From the NCBI GenBank assembly GCA_014208095.1, contig JACHMT010000001.1, forward strand, positions 2,728,001 to 2,792,000: a stretch of 64,000 nt of DNA. The letters are read 5' to 3'. The notes beneath the pieces are model-generated. The model was not told the origin of the DNA and made no database searches. It saw nothing but the letters and a program-made list of their open reading frames with translations. The DNA comes from Actinospineispora eucalypti. Lineage in GTDB: Bacteria > Actinomycetota > Actinomycetes > Mycobacteriales > Pseudonocardiaceae. Positions 41,836 through 50,256 of this stretch are shown here, one piece after another; positions within the stretch are counted from its first letter, which is position 1; each line of letters opens with the position of its first letter. The position numbers and the translations under genes were made by a program.

Positions 41836-42884
41836 CGACAACCCAGAGCGAGACCGACGAGCTGACCGCGACCGCGCGGGCGGTGTTCGCCGATCACCCG
41901 GCCGAGGCGTCCGAGGGGCTGCCCGAGGCGTTGTGGTCCACCCTGACCGAGCTGGGCCTGGTCCAGCTCACCCTGTCCGACCAGGCCGGCGGCAGCGGCG
42001 GCGCACTGGCCGACGAGGCCGCGCTGTTGCTGGTCGCCGGGGAGAGCGCGGCGCCGGTGCCGCTGGCCGAGACCGAGCTGGGCGGGTGGCTGCTGGCCGC
42101 CGCCGGGCTGGAGGTGCCCACCGGGGTGCTGGCCGTCGCGGCCGGCGACGGGCTGAGCGTGGCCCCGGCGGACGGCGGGCTGGCCGTCCGGGGGCAGCTG
42201 AGCCGGGTCGGCTGGGCGCGGCACGCCACCCGGCTGGTGGTGCTGGCGGAGGGCCCCGAAGGCGACGTGGTGCTTTCCGTCGACGCCGGTGCGGCTGAGA
42301 TCACCGAGGGCGTCAACCTGGCCGGCGAGGCCCGGGACGGCGTGCGCCTGGACGCGACCGTGGCGAACTGGGCGCCGGCCCCGGCCGGCGCCCGCGAGCA
42401 GCTGGCCCGGCGGTCCGCGCTGTTCCGGGCGCTGCTGCTGGCCGGCGCGGCGCGGCGGGCGCTGGAGCGGTCGGTTCAGTACGCGGGGGAGCGGATCCAG
42501 TTCGGCCGGCCGATCGGCAAGTTCCAGGCCGTGCAGCAGCAGCTGGCACTGGCCGCCGCCGAGGTGGCCTCGGGGGAGGCGGCGGCCCGGTCGGCCGCCC
42601 GGATCGCGGCGGCGACCGACTTCGCCGGTGACGACGCGGGCTTCGCGGTCGCCGTGGCCAAGGCGCGGACCAGCGAGGCGGCCGCGTCCATCGCGCGCAT
42701 CGCCCACCAGGTGCACGGCGCGATCGGCTTCACCCTGGAGCACGACCTCCGCCTCTCCACCACCCGACTGTGGGCCTGGCGGGAGGAGGACGGCAGCGAC
42801 GCCCACTGGCACACGGTGATCGGCCGGCGGGCGCTGGCCGAGGGGCCGGACGGGTTGTGGCCGCTACTCACCCGGGCGAGTTAG
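41832..42884 (+). CDS. Acyl-CoA dehydrogenase, subunit 2
   Basis: A 350-residue ACAD-like protein, shorter than subunit 1. It has a reduced N-terminal half and a clear C-terminal domain (RRALERSVQYAGERIQFGRPIGKFQAVQQQLA; IAHQVHGAIGFTLEHDLRLSTTRLWAWR). The overlap with subunit 1 and the complementary features suggest a heterotetramer in which the FAD and active sites are shared. The real substrate is unknown. Confidence 0.9.
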   Translation: MTTTQSETDELTATARAVFADHPAEASEGLPEALWSTLTELGLVQLTLSDQAGGSGGALADEAALLLVAGESAAPVPLAETELGGWLLAAAGLEVPTGVLAVAAGDGLSVAPADGGLAVRGQLSRVGWARHATRLVVLAEGPEGDVVLSVDAGAAEITEGVNLAGEARDGVRLDATVANWAPAPAGAREQLARRSALFRALLLAGAARRALERSVQYAGERIQFGRPIGKFQAVQQQLALAAAEVASGEAAARSAARIAAATDFAGDDAGFAVAVAKARTSEAAASIARIAHQVHGAIGFTLEHDLRLSTTRLWAWREEDGSDAHWHTVIGRRALAEGPDGLWPLLTRAS

Positions 42885-42982
42885 CTCCCCTGAGCAGGTG
42901 ATGGTGGCGCGCCGATCCGGTGACCTGGCGCGCGCGGCGCATACGCTTCGCGCCACTTCCGGGGGTGTCGAAGGGGTGGGCG

Positions 42983-43873
42983 ATGCGGGCCTGGCACGTG
43001 TGGTGCTCACTGGCGGTGAGCGCCATCGCGATCTCGGCGACGCCGGGGGTGAGCGCCGCCTCGCCGTCCCTGCGCGCGGGCACCTACGTGGCCCTGGGTG
43101 ACTCGTACACCGCCGGGCCGCTGATCCCCGAGCAGAACCGCAAGCCGCCCGGGTGTCGCCGCTCGGACCACAACTACCCGTCGCTGGTGCAGTCCACACT
43201 GCGCTTCTCCAAGTTCACCGACGTGAGCTGCGCCGGCGCGAAGACCTCGCACATGTGGCGTGCCCAGGCGGTGCGGGACGGGGTGAACCAGCCGCAGCTG
43301 GACGCGCTGCGCGGCGGCACATCCGTGGTCACCGTGGGCGTCGGCGGGAACGACATCGACTTCGGCGAGATCGTGCAGACCTGCGCGACCAAGTCGCCGA
43401 GCAAACCGGAGGGCGCCGCCTGCAAGGACTTCTACACCCGGGGCGGCACCGACCAGCTGGCCAAACGGATCGCCGACACCGCGCCCAAGCTGGCCGGCGT
43501 GCTGACCGAGGTACGCAAGCGGGTACCCAGGGCGCGGGTGTTGGTGGTCGGCTACCCGGTGATCCTGCCGGACTCCGGGCGGGGCTGTTACCCGGCGCTG
43601 CCGTTCAGCAACGGCGACACCGCCTACCTGCGGGACACCACCGTGGCACTGAACAAGATGATCGCCGACGAGGCGGCCAAGGCGCGCGTGGAGTTCCTGG
43701 ACATCTACAGCTCCAGCGTGGGGCACGACATCTGCCAGGACACCGGCGTGCGCTGGGTGGAGCACTTCGTGCCGACCTCCCGCGCCGCGCCCATGCACCC
43801 GAACGCCCTGGGCATGCGCAACGCGGCCGACCAGGTGCTGGCCCGGCTAGGTCAACCCGTGCCCGTCAGCTGA
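42983..43873 (+). CDS. Secreted SGNH hydrolase (GDSL lipase/esterase), copy 1
   Basis: A 296-residue protein with a signal peptide (MRAWHVWCSLAVSAIAISATPGVSAA) and a SGNH fold: block I YVALGDSYTAGPLIP with the catalytic serine, glycine in SCAGAKT, block III VGVGGNDIDFGEI, and the His in AAPMHPNALGM. Six cysteines suggest disulfides, as in secreted Streptomyces lipases. The ATG at 42983 follows GAAGGGG and starts the signal peptide. It shares about the same length and motifs with the genes at 45903 and 46910. Confidence 0.92.
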   Translation: MRAWHVWCSLAVSAIAISATPGVSAASPSLRAGTYVALGDSYTAGPLIPEQNRKPPGCRRSDHNYPSLVQSTLRFSKFTDVSCAGAKTSHMWRAQAVRDGVNQPQLDALRGGTSVVTVGVGGNDIDFGEIVQTCATKSPSKPEGAACKDFYTRGGTDQLAKRIADTAPKLAGVLTEVRKRVPRARVLVVGYPVILPDSGRGCYPALPFSNGDTAYLRDTTVALNKMIADEAAKARVEFLDIYSSSVGHDICQDTGVRWVEHFVPTSRAAPMHPNALGMRNAADQVLARLGQPVPVS

Positions 43874-43936
43874 GCCCGGGTCGAAGTCGCGCGCTCAGTT
43901 CGTGATCGCTACGCGGCAGCGGGCGCATCCAGGGAT

Positions 43937-43997
43937 GATCACTGTTTCAGGTGGTGGAGCCGCGATTTTTGCGGCCGAACCGCCGCAAACAGCGATC
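43937..43997. repeat. 61-bp GATC-bounded palindrome, copy 2
   Basis: GATCACTGTTTCAGGTGGT (43937-43955) against the reverse complement of 43979-43997 (GATCGCTGTTTGCGGCGGT): 15 of 19 match. The central CCGCGATTTTTGCGG can pair too. The span is identical to copies 1 and 3. Confidence 0.82.
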
Positions 43998-44062
43998 AGT
44001 GCCCGGCGCGCCGGGGTGGGGTGGTATCCGGTCGGCGCCGGTCACGATCGGTTCGGTGCCGG

Positions 44063-44403
44063 TGTGAAGAGCGGCTTGGACGGCCGGAGTTGGCGGGTCT
44101 GCCGCGGCTCGGGTGCCGGCCGTTGCGTTTACCTCGCTGGTCGCTTCCGTTCATGAGTGGTACATCGTGGGGGTTGCGGCGGAGATCGAACCCCCAGGGT
44201 GTGGCCCTCACGCAAGCAGAGTGACAGGTGGCGCGGAGTCGACGGGCAGTTCATGGTCATCAGGGCAGGAGGGTCGTTGCGGGGTCGTTAGGCGACCCTG
44301 GTGCCCTGATGACCATGGAATCGATGATCGTGACAAGGGACGGGCGGCACCCGAGGTGCGGAAGACCGATCCAACCGTGCCGTCCAAGTCGATCTTCACG
44401 CTG
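44063..44403. repeat. Inverted-arm element, copy B
   Basis: The left arm 44063-44128 (GTGAAGAGCGGCTTGGACGG ... CTCGGGTGCCGGCCGTTGCG) is matched in inverse orientation by 44341-44403. Between them lies a perfect 16-bp hairpin, CATGGTCATCAGGGCA (44252-44267) with 44302-44317, and inside it GGGTCG/CGACCC (44271-44276, 44293-44298). Confidence 0.82.
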
Positions 44404-44550
44404 CGGCGGTGGCTAGGTTGTCGGACAAATCGTCAGGTCAGCACATCGAAACACGGGCTAACGGCATTGCCGTCCAGTTAGTGGTTTGGGACTGTCGCCA
44501 ACCCAGACGCGCCGGTTCGTCCGGCTATTCGGCGTTCCAGGAGTCGATGA

Positions 44551-44614
44551 AGATCGACATCATCCTTACAGACGTTCTACTCGCGGGTAACGTCTCTGTC
44601 GATGATGTTGATCT
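44551..44614. repeat. Long hairpin of the AGATCGACATCA type, copy 1
   Basis: AGATCGACATCATC (44551-44564) pairs with 44601-44614 with one mismatch. An inner ACAGACGTT pairs with AACGTCTCTGT around one bulge. The arm resembles the hairpin at 56109-56176, and both lie beside an inverted-arm element. Confidence 0.7.
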
Positions 44615-44814
44615 CCCGTCATCATCAGGCCCCATCCCAGAATGCGCCGACCGATAGCCACACACCCGGCCACGCTCCGCACCCCCACACCGCCGGCCGG
44701 GCACGCAAAGGTCGCCGCCACACCGCCGTCCAGGCCATCTTTCGAACCCAAGCCCCACCGAACCGCCCGCCGACATCGACAACGGGCGTGGCGCCTTAAC
44801 TGAGCGCATTGGGG

Positions 44815-45792
44815 CTAGCGGGGGTCGGGCTCGCTTTCGGTGCGCTGTGCGCTGGTCGCGTGGCAGTCCACCGGCCGGGAGTGCTTCGGGTCCAGCGCGT
44901 TCAGGATGTGCTGCGCGGTGATCGGGTCGAAGGCCACGGCGACGTGCTCGGCCACGTCGTTCGGGCAGCCCTCCTGCAGCACCGTGTTCTTCGCGTCCCC
45001 GTTGTGCATGATCCCGCTGGTGTAGGGGATGACCAGCTCGTCGTACCTGGTCATGATCATCGTGTACTTGACGCCGTCCACCGCCGGCCCGCCGCCGGAG
45101 CTCATCTTCTTGATGAAGTCCGAACCGTGCAGGAACTGGGTGCAGGAGGCGCACAGCGGGGCCAGCGTCGCCGACGCCGCCGCGCTCAGCCCGAACGGCT
45201 TGCCGGCCTGGTAGAGCAGGTGCAGGCCGAGCAGCTTGGTGCCGTCCCAGAGCGGGGTCATGCCCACGTAGTGGTCGACGTAGCGGGCTCCGCCGAGGAA
45301 CTTCACGTAGTAGTTGGGCATCAGGCTGCCCTCGGAGTGGCCGACGATGTCGACCTTGTCCGCCTCGGTGGCGTCGCGCACCTTGTCGATGAAGTGGCCG
45401 AGCTCGCGCGCGCTCTCCTCCATGCGCTTGAGGCCGCCGATCTGGTCCAGCCCGGGCGGGGCCAGCGGGTTGCGCCCGTACGTCAGGGAGAACACGCAGT
45501 AGCCCTCGTTGGCCAGCAGGGGCGCGATGGTCTGCCAGTTCTCCCACTGGTTCGCGCCCAGCCCGTGCACCAGCACCACCGGGTTGGGGTGCCGCTCGGA
45601 GGGCTTGCAGTCGAAGTCGTTCGACCCGGGTGGGGAGGCGTCCGCCGGGCGGTCCTTGGTGGAGCGCGCCTCGGCGCCGTAGGGCACGGGGAACGCGGCG
45701 GGTTCGTCGGCGGAGGCGGTCCGCCCGACGGTGAACAATGTCGCCGAGGCAACCAGTGCAATACCGATTGCCGCCCACCGTCGTCCGATCAC
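44815..45792 (-). CDS. Secreted triacylglycerol lipase-like alpha/beta hydrolase
   Basis: A 325-residue secreted lipase. It has a signal peptide (about 1-28), the oxyanion motif VVLVHGLGANQWENW, the nucleophile elbow VGHSEGS (HSEG instead of the more usual HSQG), and histidine near DPITAQHILNALDP or HVAVAFDP. Cysteines in CASCTQF and EGCPNDV probably form disulfides, as in related actinobacterial lipases. The GTG at 45792 has GGAGG upstream. It is divergent from SGNH copy 2 and lies among three SGNH genes, suggesting a lipid or ester degradation locus. Confidence 0.88.
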   Translation of the reverse strand: MIGRRWAAIGIALVASATLFTVGRTASADEPAAFPVPYGAEARSTKDRPADASPPGSNDFDCKPSERHPNPVVLVHGLGANQWENWQTIAPLLANEGYCVFSLTYGRNPLAPPGLDQIGGLKRMEESARELGHFIDKVRDATEADKVDIVGHSEGSLMPNYYVKFLGGARYVDHYVGMTPLWDGTKLLGLHLLYQAGKPFGLSAAASATLAPLCASCTQFLHGSDFIKKMSSGGGPAVDGVKYTMIMTRYDELVIPYTSGIMHNGDAKNTVLQEGCPNDVAEHVAVAFDPITAQHILNALDPKHSRPVDCHATSAQRTESEPDPR

Positions 45793-45902
45793 GCCGCCTC
45801 CGACCTCGTTGCCGTCCCTGGTTGATAACGGCCCGCGCATGGTCGGCGATCTTCCGGTTCACCCGGTTCGGACCTACAGTTCAGTGCTGTGGGGGAGGGG
45901 GC

Positions 45903-46766
45903 ATGGGGCAACGGTTGCTGACGGTCTGTCTCACAGTGGTCGCACTGGCGGTTTCGCCCTCTTCGGTCAGCCAGGCGGCGGACGGAGTGGGCGAGTACGT
46001 AGCGCTGGGTGACTCCTACACCTCCGGGTCGTTCATCCCGGTGCAGCTGGACCGGCCGCTGGGCTGCGAGCGGTCCGACCGGAACTACCCGTCACTGGTG
46101 GTCGCCGCGCTGCGGCCGGCGGTGTTCCGGGACGTCAGCTGCGGCGGGGCCACGACCGGCAACCTGACCCAGCCGCAGCGGGTGCGCGGCGACGGGGTCA
46201 ACCCGCCCCAGCTCGAGGCGTTGACCGCCCGGACCGACCTGATCACCCTGGGCATCGGGGCGAACGACATCGGCTTCGCGGACATCGTCGGCAGCTGCAC
46301 CACGCGTTCGGTGACCCGGCCCCTCGGAGCGGCCTGCCGGGACTACTACCACCGGGGCGGCGGCGACGAGCTCGGCGCCCGGGTGGACTCGGCCGCGCCC
46401 CGGGTGGCCGCCGCGCTGCGCGCCGTCCGTGACCGGGCGCCGAAGGCGAAGGTGCTGGTCATCGGGTACCCGGCCATCGTCTCCGACGCCGGCCTGGGCT
46501 GCCTGCCGCTAAGCCCCGGGGACGCCGGCTACCTGAGCCGCACCTTCGGCCGGTTGAACGCGATGCTCGCCGAGCAGGCCCGGGAGGCCGGCGTGGGCTT
46601 CGTGGACACCGCTTCCGGTAGCGCCGGCCACGACGCCTGCCAGCCGCCCGGCGTGCGCTGGGTGGAGGGTGCGGTGGCCACCACCCCCGCCGCGCCCTGG
46701 CACCCGAACGCCGCCGGCATGCGGCACGTCGCGGAACGGGTGCTGTCCGCGCTGCGCGCGGGGTGA
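45903..46766 (+). CDS. Secreted SGNH hydrolase, copy 2
   Basis: A 287-residue paralogue of the neighbouring SGNH enzymes. It has a signal peptide (about 1-24), YVALGDSYTSGSFIP, SCGGATTGN, LGIGANDIGFADI and the His in APWHPNAAGM. The cysteine positions are conserved with copies 1 and 3. GGGGAGGGGGC precedes the ATG. Its middle is a little shorter than that of copy 1. Confidence 0.91.
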   Translation: MGQRLLTVCLTVVALAVSPSSVSQAADGVGEYVALGDSYTSGSFIPVQLDRPLGCERSDRNYPSLVVAALRPAVFRDVSCGGATTGNLTQPQRVRGDGVNPPQLEALTARTDLITLGIGANDIGFADIVGSCTTRSVTRPLGAACRDYYHRGGGDELGARVDSAAPRVAAALRAVRDRAPKAKVLVIGYPAIVSDAGLGCLPLSPGDAGYLSRTFGRLNAMLAEQAREAGVGFVDTASGSAGHDACQPPGVRWVEGAVATTPAAPWHPNAAGMRHVAERVLSALRAG

Positions 46767-46909
46767 ACACACCGGAAGAGTGCCCTCGAGACGCGTGTGA
46801 GTGATCGGCCACTAGGGTCTCCCGCGGGCGCCTGACCGGGCGCCCTCTCGGCGGCGCGTTCCGCGCTGGATCTCGCTCGGCTCGGCGGTGGCTCTTGGGG
46901 GGCGGACAG

Positions 46910-47806
46910 GTGCGCAGAGGCCGGATGATCAGGCTGGCGGTGGCCGGTGTGGCGGGGGCCGGGGTGGCCGTCGCGGTACCGGCGGTGAGCCTGGCGACGC
47001 CGCGCACCAGCGAGTACGTCGCGCTGGGCGACTCGTACGTGAGCGGCCCGCTGATCCCGTTGCAGACCGGCCAACCGATCGGCTGCCTGCGCTCCGACCA
47101 CAACTACCCGTCGCTGGTGCGGGCGGCGGTGCGCACCGACACGTTCAAGGACGTGAGCTGCGGCGGCGCGACGACCAAGGAGATGACCGAGCCCCAGGCC
47201 GTCACCGGTGGCAGCAACCCGCCCCAGCTGGACGCGCTCGGCCCGGACACCTCGCTGGTCACCCTGGGAATCGGCGGCAACGACATCGGCTTCGGCGAGA
47301 TCATCCAGACCTGCGCGACCGTGTCCTCCACCCAGCCGCTGGGCGCCGCCTGCCGCGACCACTACCGCAAGAACGGCAAGGACGAGCTGGCCAGGCGGAT
47401 CGCCGCGACCGGCCCCAAGGTGGCCTCGGTGCTCAAGGAGATCGCCGGGCGCTCGCCGGACGCCACCGTGCGGGTGGTCGGCTACCCGACGATCCTGCCC
47501 GACGACGGGCCGGGCTGTTTCCCCCTGGTCCCGTTCTCCCCGGGCGACGTGGCCTACCTGCGGCAGACCACCAAGTCGTTGAACGGGATGCTCAAGCGGG
47601 AGGCCCAGCGGGCGGACGTGGAGTACGTGGACACCTACCGCTCCAGCATCGGCCACGACGTCTGTCAGCTGCCCACGGTGAAATGGGTGGAGGGGTTGAT
47701 CCCGACCGCTCCGGCCGCACCGGTGCACCCGAACGCGGCCGGCATGCGCAACAGCGCCAAGCAGGTGCTCGGATCACTGAACACCGACGCGCTGGCCGGC
47801 AGCTGA
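46910..47806 (+). CDS. Secreted SGNH hydrolase, copy 3
   Basis: A 298-residue SGNH enzyme with a signal peptide (RMIRLAVAGVAGAGVAVAVPAVSLA), YVALGDSYVSGPLIP, SCGGATTKE, LGIGGNDIGFGEI and the His in APVHPNAAGM. It is closest to copy 1 in several segments (SDHNYPSLV, GCYP/GCFP, SSVGHDICQ/SSIGHDVCQ). The GTG at 46910 after GGGGGGCGG is chosen; an ATG at 46925 is possible. The copies probably arose by local duplication. Confidence 0.91.
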   Translation: MRRGRMIRLAVAGVAGAGVAVAVPAVSLATPRTSEYVALGDSYVSGPLIPLQTGQPIGCLRSDHNYPSLVRAAVRTDTFKDVSCGGATTKEMTEPQAVTGGSNPPQLDALGPDTSLVTLGIGGNDIGFGEIIQTCATVSSTQPLGAACRDHYRKNGKDELARRIAATGPKVASVLKEIAGRSPDATVRVVGYPTILPDDGPGCFPLVPFSPGDVAYLRQTTKSLNGMLKREAQRADVEYVDTYRSSIGHDVCQLPTVKWVEGLIPTAPAAPVHPNAAGMRNSAKQVLGSLNTDALAGS

Positions 47807-47826
47807 CGCCTCGAAAGTAGCGCGGC

Positions 47827-47872
47827 GGGTGGTCGGGGCGCTGCGTGAAGTGCACGGCGCCGCCGACCACCC
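47827..47872. terminator. Hairpin after SGNH copy 3
   Basis: GGGTGGTCGG (47827-47836) pairs perfectly with CCGACCACCC (47863-47872) between convergent genes. There is no T-tract. Confidence 0.55.
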
Positions 47873-47881
47873 CCGCTATAT

Positions 47882-48136
47882 TCAGCCGCCGCGCCGCCGC
47901 AGTGGGCGCGCGATGTTCGGCTGGTGGCTTCGGCCGCCCCGTCCGTGAGCCGGCTGGCCGTTGTGGCGGGCGACCGGTGCACCGTTTCCGCCGCGGCCGG
48001 ACTGCGCCGGCGGGCGGGGAAGGGGCACGGCCGGCACCTCGTCGGTCTGCCGGTCACGGGTGAGCGCGTCGCGGACGGCGGCGCGCAGGGCGTCCGGGGC
48101 CTGGGTTGCGGGTTTTCTGGGCTGGGCGGATCGCAT
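47882..48136 (-). CDS. Small hypothetical protein, basic and disordered
   Basis: An 84-residue frame with a good ribosome site (GAGGAGG, about eight bases before the ATG at 48136). The product has no known domain; it is rich in R, A, P and G with HGRGGRSHQP and RPLRRRGG near the end. It could be a nucleic-acid binding peptide. It converges with SGNH copy 3 and is divergent from the dehydratase gene. Only the ribosome site and the position support it. Confidence 0.5.
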   Translation of the reverse strand: MRSAQPRKPATQAPDALRAAVRDALTRDRQTDEVPAVPLPRPPAQSGRGGNGAPVARHNGQPAHGRGGRSHQPNIARPLRRRGG

Positions 48137-48333
48137 GGGTGGACCTCCTCTGAGTTTCGGGAGCGCCGACTCGACGGCGCGCGACGGCGCTCGAATGAGA
48201 ACGGGAAACTGGCTCGGCGGGCGCCGTTCACGGCGCGCGGTCTCAGAGGTCCATGTACACCAAGGTACCCAAGGGCCGCCGGGGCGGCGAGCGGTTTTCC
48301 GTCACCTTGCGGGATGGGCTAGCGTCGGCGATC

Positions 48334-49242
48334 GTGCGGGAATCCACGGGTCTGGCCGGGCATCTGGAAGGGTGGGCACCGGCGCCGGTGCAGCGCACGG
48401 GCGTGGTCACCGGTTGGGCGGTGGAGGCGTTCTGCGCCCTGCTCGACCAGCCCAGCCCGCTGGTGGACGGCCGGGGTGACCTGCCCCCGCTGTGGACCGG
48501 GTTCGGGCTGCTGCCGCACCCGGCGCAGGCCGAGCTGGGCGCCGACGGGCATCCCACCGAGGGCGAGTTCCTGCCGCCGATCCCGCACCGCCGGCGGATG
48601 TTCGCCGGTGGTCGCTGGTTCGCCGGGCCGGAGCCGCTGCCGGTGGGCGAGCCGATCGACCGCCGCTCGGCCGTGACCTCGGTGGAGGTGAAGCAGGGGC
48701 GCAGCGGCGAGATGGCGTTCGTCACCGTGCGCACCGAGTTCGGGTGCGGCGGGCGGGTGCTGGCCACCGAGGAGCAGGACATCGTCTACCGGTCCGAGCC
48801 GTCCCCCGAGCCGGCCAAGCCGGCGGCGACGACTACTCCGACGACTACTCCGACGACTACTCCGACCGAGGAGGCGCCGGAAGCCGCGCACGAGCTGTTG
48901 CTGGAGCCGGACGCCACGCTGCTGTTCCGGTTCAGCGCGCTCACCTACAACGCGCACCGGATCCACTACGACCAGCCCTACACCACCGGTGTGGAGGGCT
49001 ACCCGGGGCTGGTGGTGCATGGGCCGCTGCTGGCGCTGCTCGCCCTCGAGCTGCCGCGCCGGCACCACCCGGGCGAGCCGGTCGCCGAGTTCCACTACCG
49101 GCTGCGCCGCCCGGCGTTCGCCGGTGCCCCGGTGCGCGCCTGGTGCGGCGAGCCGGACCGGGACGGGGTGCGCCGGCTGGAGGTCGGCGCGGTCGGTGCG
49201 CCGGCATCGCTCACCGCGACCGTGCGGCTCGGAAAGGACTGA
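48334..49242 (+). CDS. MaoC/hotdog-fold acyl-CoA dehydratase
   Basis: A double-hotdog hydratase related to mesaconyl-C4-CoA hydratase/FAS1-type dehydratases. The N-terminal half has PPLWTGFGLLP and LPPIPHRRRMFAGGRW. The C-terminal half has FRFSALTYNAHRIHYDQPYT, the catalytic N/H/D region, and GYPGLVVHGPLLALL. A linker TTTPTTTPTTTPT is encoded by three exact 12-base repeats (48829-48864). I chose GTG 48334 because TAGCGT at 48320-48325 is a good leaderless -10. An ATG at 48253 would add 27 residues with no family resemblance. Confidence 0.85.
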   Translation: MRESTGLAGHLEGWAPAPVQRTGVVTGWAVEAFCALLDQPSPLVDGRGDLPPLWTGFGLLPHPAQAELGADGHPTEGEFLPPIPHRRRMFAGGRWFAGPEPLPVGEPIDRRSAVTSVEVKQGRSGEMAFVTVRTEFGCGGRVLATEEQDIVYRSEPSPEPAKPAATTTPTTTPTTTPTEEAPEAAHELLLEPDATLLFRFSALTYNAHRIHYDQPYTTGVEGYPGLVVHGPLLALLALELPRRHHPGEPVAEFHYRLRRPAFAGAPVRAWCGEPDRDGVRRLEVGAVGAPASLTATVRLGKD

Positions 49243-49244
49243 AC

Positions 49245-50093
49245 GTGCGCATCGCCACGTGGAACGTCAACTCGGTGCGTTCCCGCATGCCCCGCCTGCT
49301 GCCCTGGTTGGACCAGCGCAAACCGGACGTGGTGTGCCTGCAGGAGACCAAGCTGGACAACGACTCCTTCACCGAGCTGCTCGCCGACGAGCTGGCCGGC
49401 CGGGGCTACGAGTTCGCGCACCACGGCGAGGGTCGGTGGAACGGGGTGGCGCTGGTCTCCCGGGCCGGCCTGGACGACGTGGTGCTCGGCCTGCCCGGTG
49501 AGCCGGGCTTCCCGGACCCGGAGGCGCGCGCGGTCAGCGCCACCTGCGACGGCCTGCGGGTGACCTCGGTGTACGTGCCCAACGGGCGCACCCCGGACGA
49601 CCCGCACTACCAGTACAAGCTGACCTGGCTGGGCGCGTTGCGCGAGGCGGCCGCCGGCGACGCCGAGCGCGCGGTGATCTGCGGCGACATGAACATCGCG
49701 CCCACCGACGCCGACGTGTGGGACCCGGCGGTGTTCGTCGACTCGACTCACGTGACCCCGCCGGAGCGGGCCGCGCTGGCCGAGCTGACCAAGCTCGGCC
49801 TGCACGACGTGGTGCGCGACCGGTGGCCCGACGAGCGGGTGTTCAGCTACTGGGACTACCGGGCCGGCCGGTTCCACCAGGACCTGGGCATGCGCATCGA
49901 CCTGATCCTGGCCGCCGAACCGGTGGCCGGGCGGGTGGCGGCGGCCTGGATCGACCGCCAGGCCCGCAAAGGCACCGCCCCCAGCGACCACGCCCCGGTG
50001 ATCGTCGACCTGGACGAGGCCCCCGACGGCAACATCGGCCCGATGGTCCCGCCCCCCTCCAACCCCAAACGCCGCCCCGGCCACCCAACCTGA
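49245..50093 (+). CDS. xth: Exodeoxyribonuclease III
   Basis: A 282-residue AP endonuclease/3'-exonuclease for base excision repair. It shows IATWNVNSVRSRMPRL, CLQETKLDND (metal glutamate), GDMNIAPTDADVWDP, DYRAGRFHQDLGMRIDLIL and the catalytic pair SDHAPVIVDL. The GTG at 49245 follows GGAAAGGA and lies two bases after the upstream stop. The stop TGA at 50091-50093 is also the first triplet of a 22-bp repeat array. Confidence 0.94.
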   Translation: MRIATWNVNSVRSRMPRLLPWLDQRKPDVVCLQETKLDNDSFTELLADELAGRGYEFAHHGEGRWNGVALVSRAGLDDVVLGLPGEPGFPDPEARAVSATCDGLRVTSVYVPNGRTPDDPHYQYKLTWLGALREAAAGDAERAVICGDMNIAPTDADVWDPAVFVDSTHVTPPERAALAELTKLGLHDVVRDRWPDERVFSYWDYRAGRFHQDLGMRIDLILAAEPVAGRVAAAWIDRQARKGTAPSDHAPVIVDLDEAPDGNIGPMVPPPSNPKRRPGHPT

Positions 50094-50239
50094 TTCAGTC
50101 ACTCTGGCAGGCTGATTCAGTGCGTTCAGCACGGTGATTCGGTCACTTTGGCAGGGTGATTCAGTGACTTCGGGCCTGCCGAAGTGACCGAATCAGCATG
50201 CTGAAGGCACTGAATCAGCATGCTGAAGGCACTGAATCG
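50091..50239. repeat. 22-bp repeat array, 4 forward plus 3 reverse units, copy II
   Basis: Forward units start at 50091, 50113, 50135 and 50157 (TGATTCAGT or TGATTCGGT). Reverse units end at 50195, 50217 and 50239 (CGAATCA, TGAATCA, TGAATCG). The fourth forward and first reverse units form a 17-bp stem with a five-base loop (50157-50173 with 50179-50195, two mismatches). The 4+3 design is the same as at 39669-39828, again between convergent genes and again giving the plus gene its stop. Confidence 0.92.
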
Positions 50240-50256
50240 GGTGGGTGGGAGGCGCG

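Larger units (their letters stand above)
43874..44814. repeat. Non-coding region holding nested palindromic repeats
   Basis: About 940 bases without a believable gene. It contains a 61-bp palindrome (43937-43997), an arm-hairpin-arm element (44063-44403) and a separate long hairpin (44551-44614). The last part, 44615-44814, has no structure I can name and holds no gene. It is AC-rich on the plus strand. Confidence 0.8.

Noticed and set aside
44525..45862. A 445-codon minus-strand frame over the lipase gene.
   Set aside because: It is a different frame of the lipase region with a low-complexity R/G/A product; the 325-residue frame has signal peptide and catalytic motifs.
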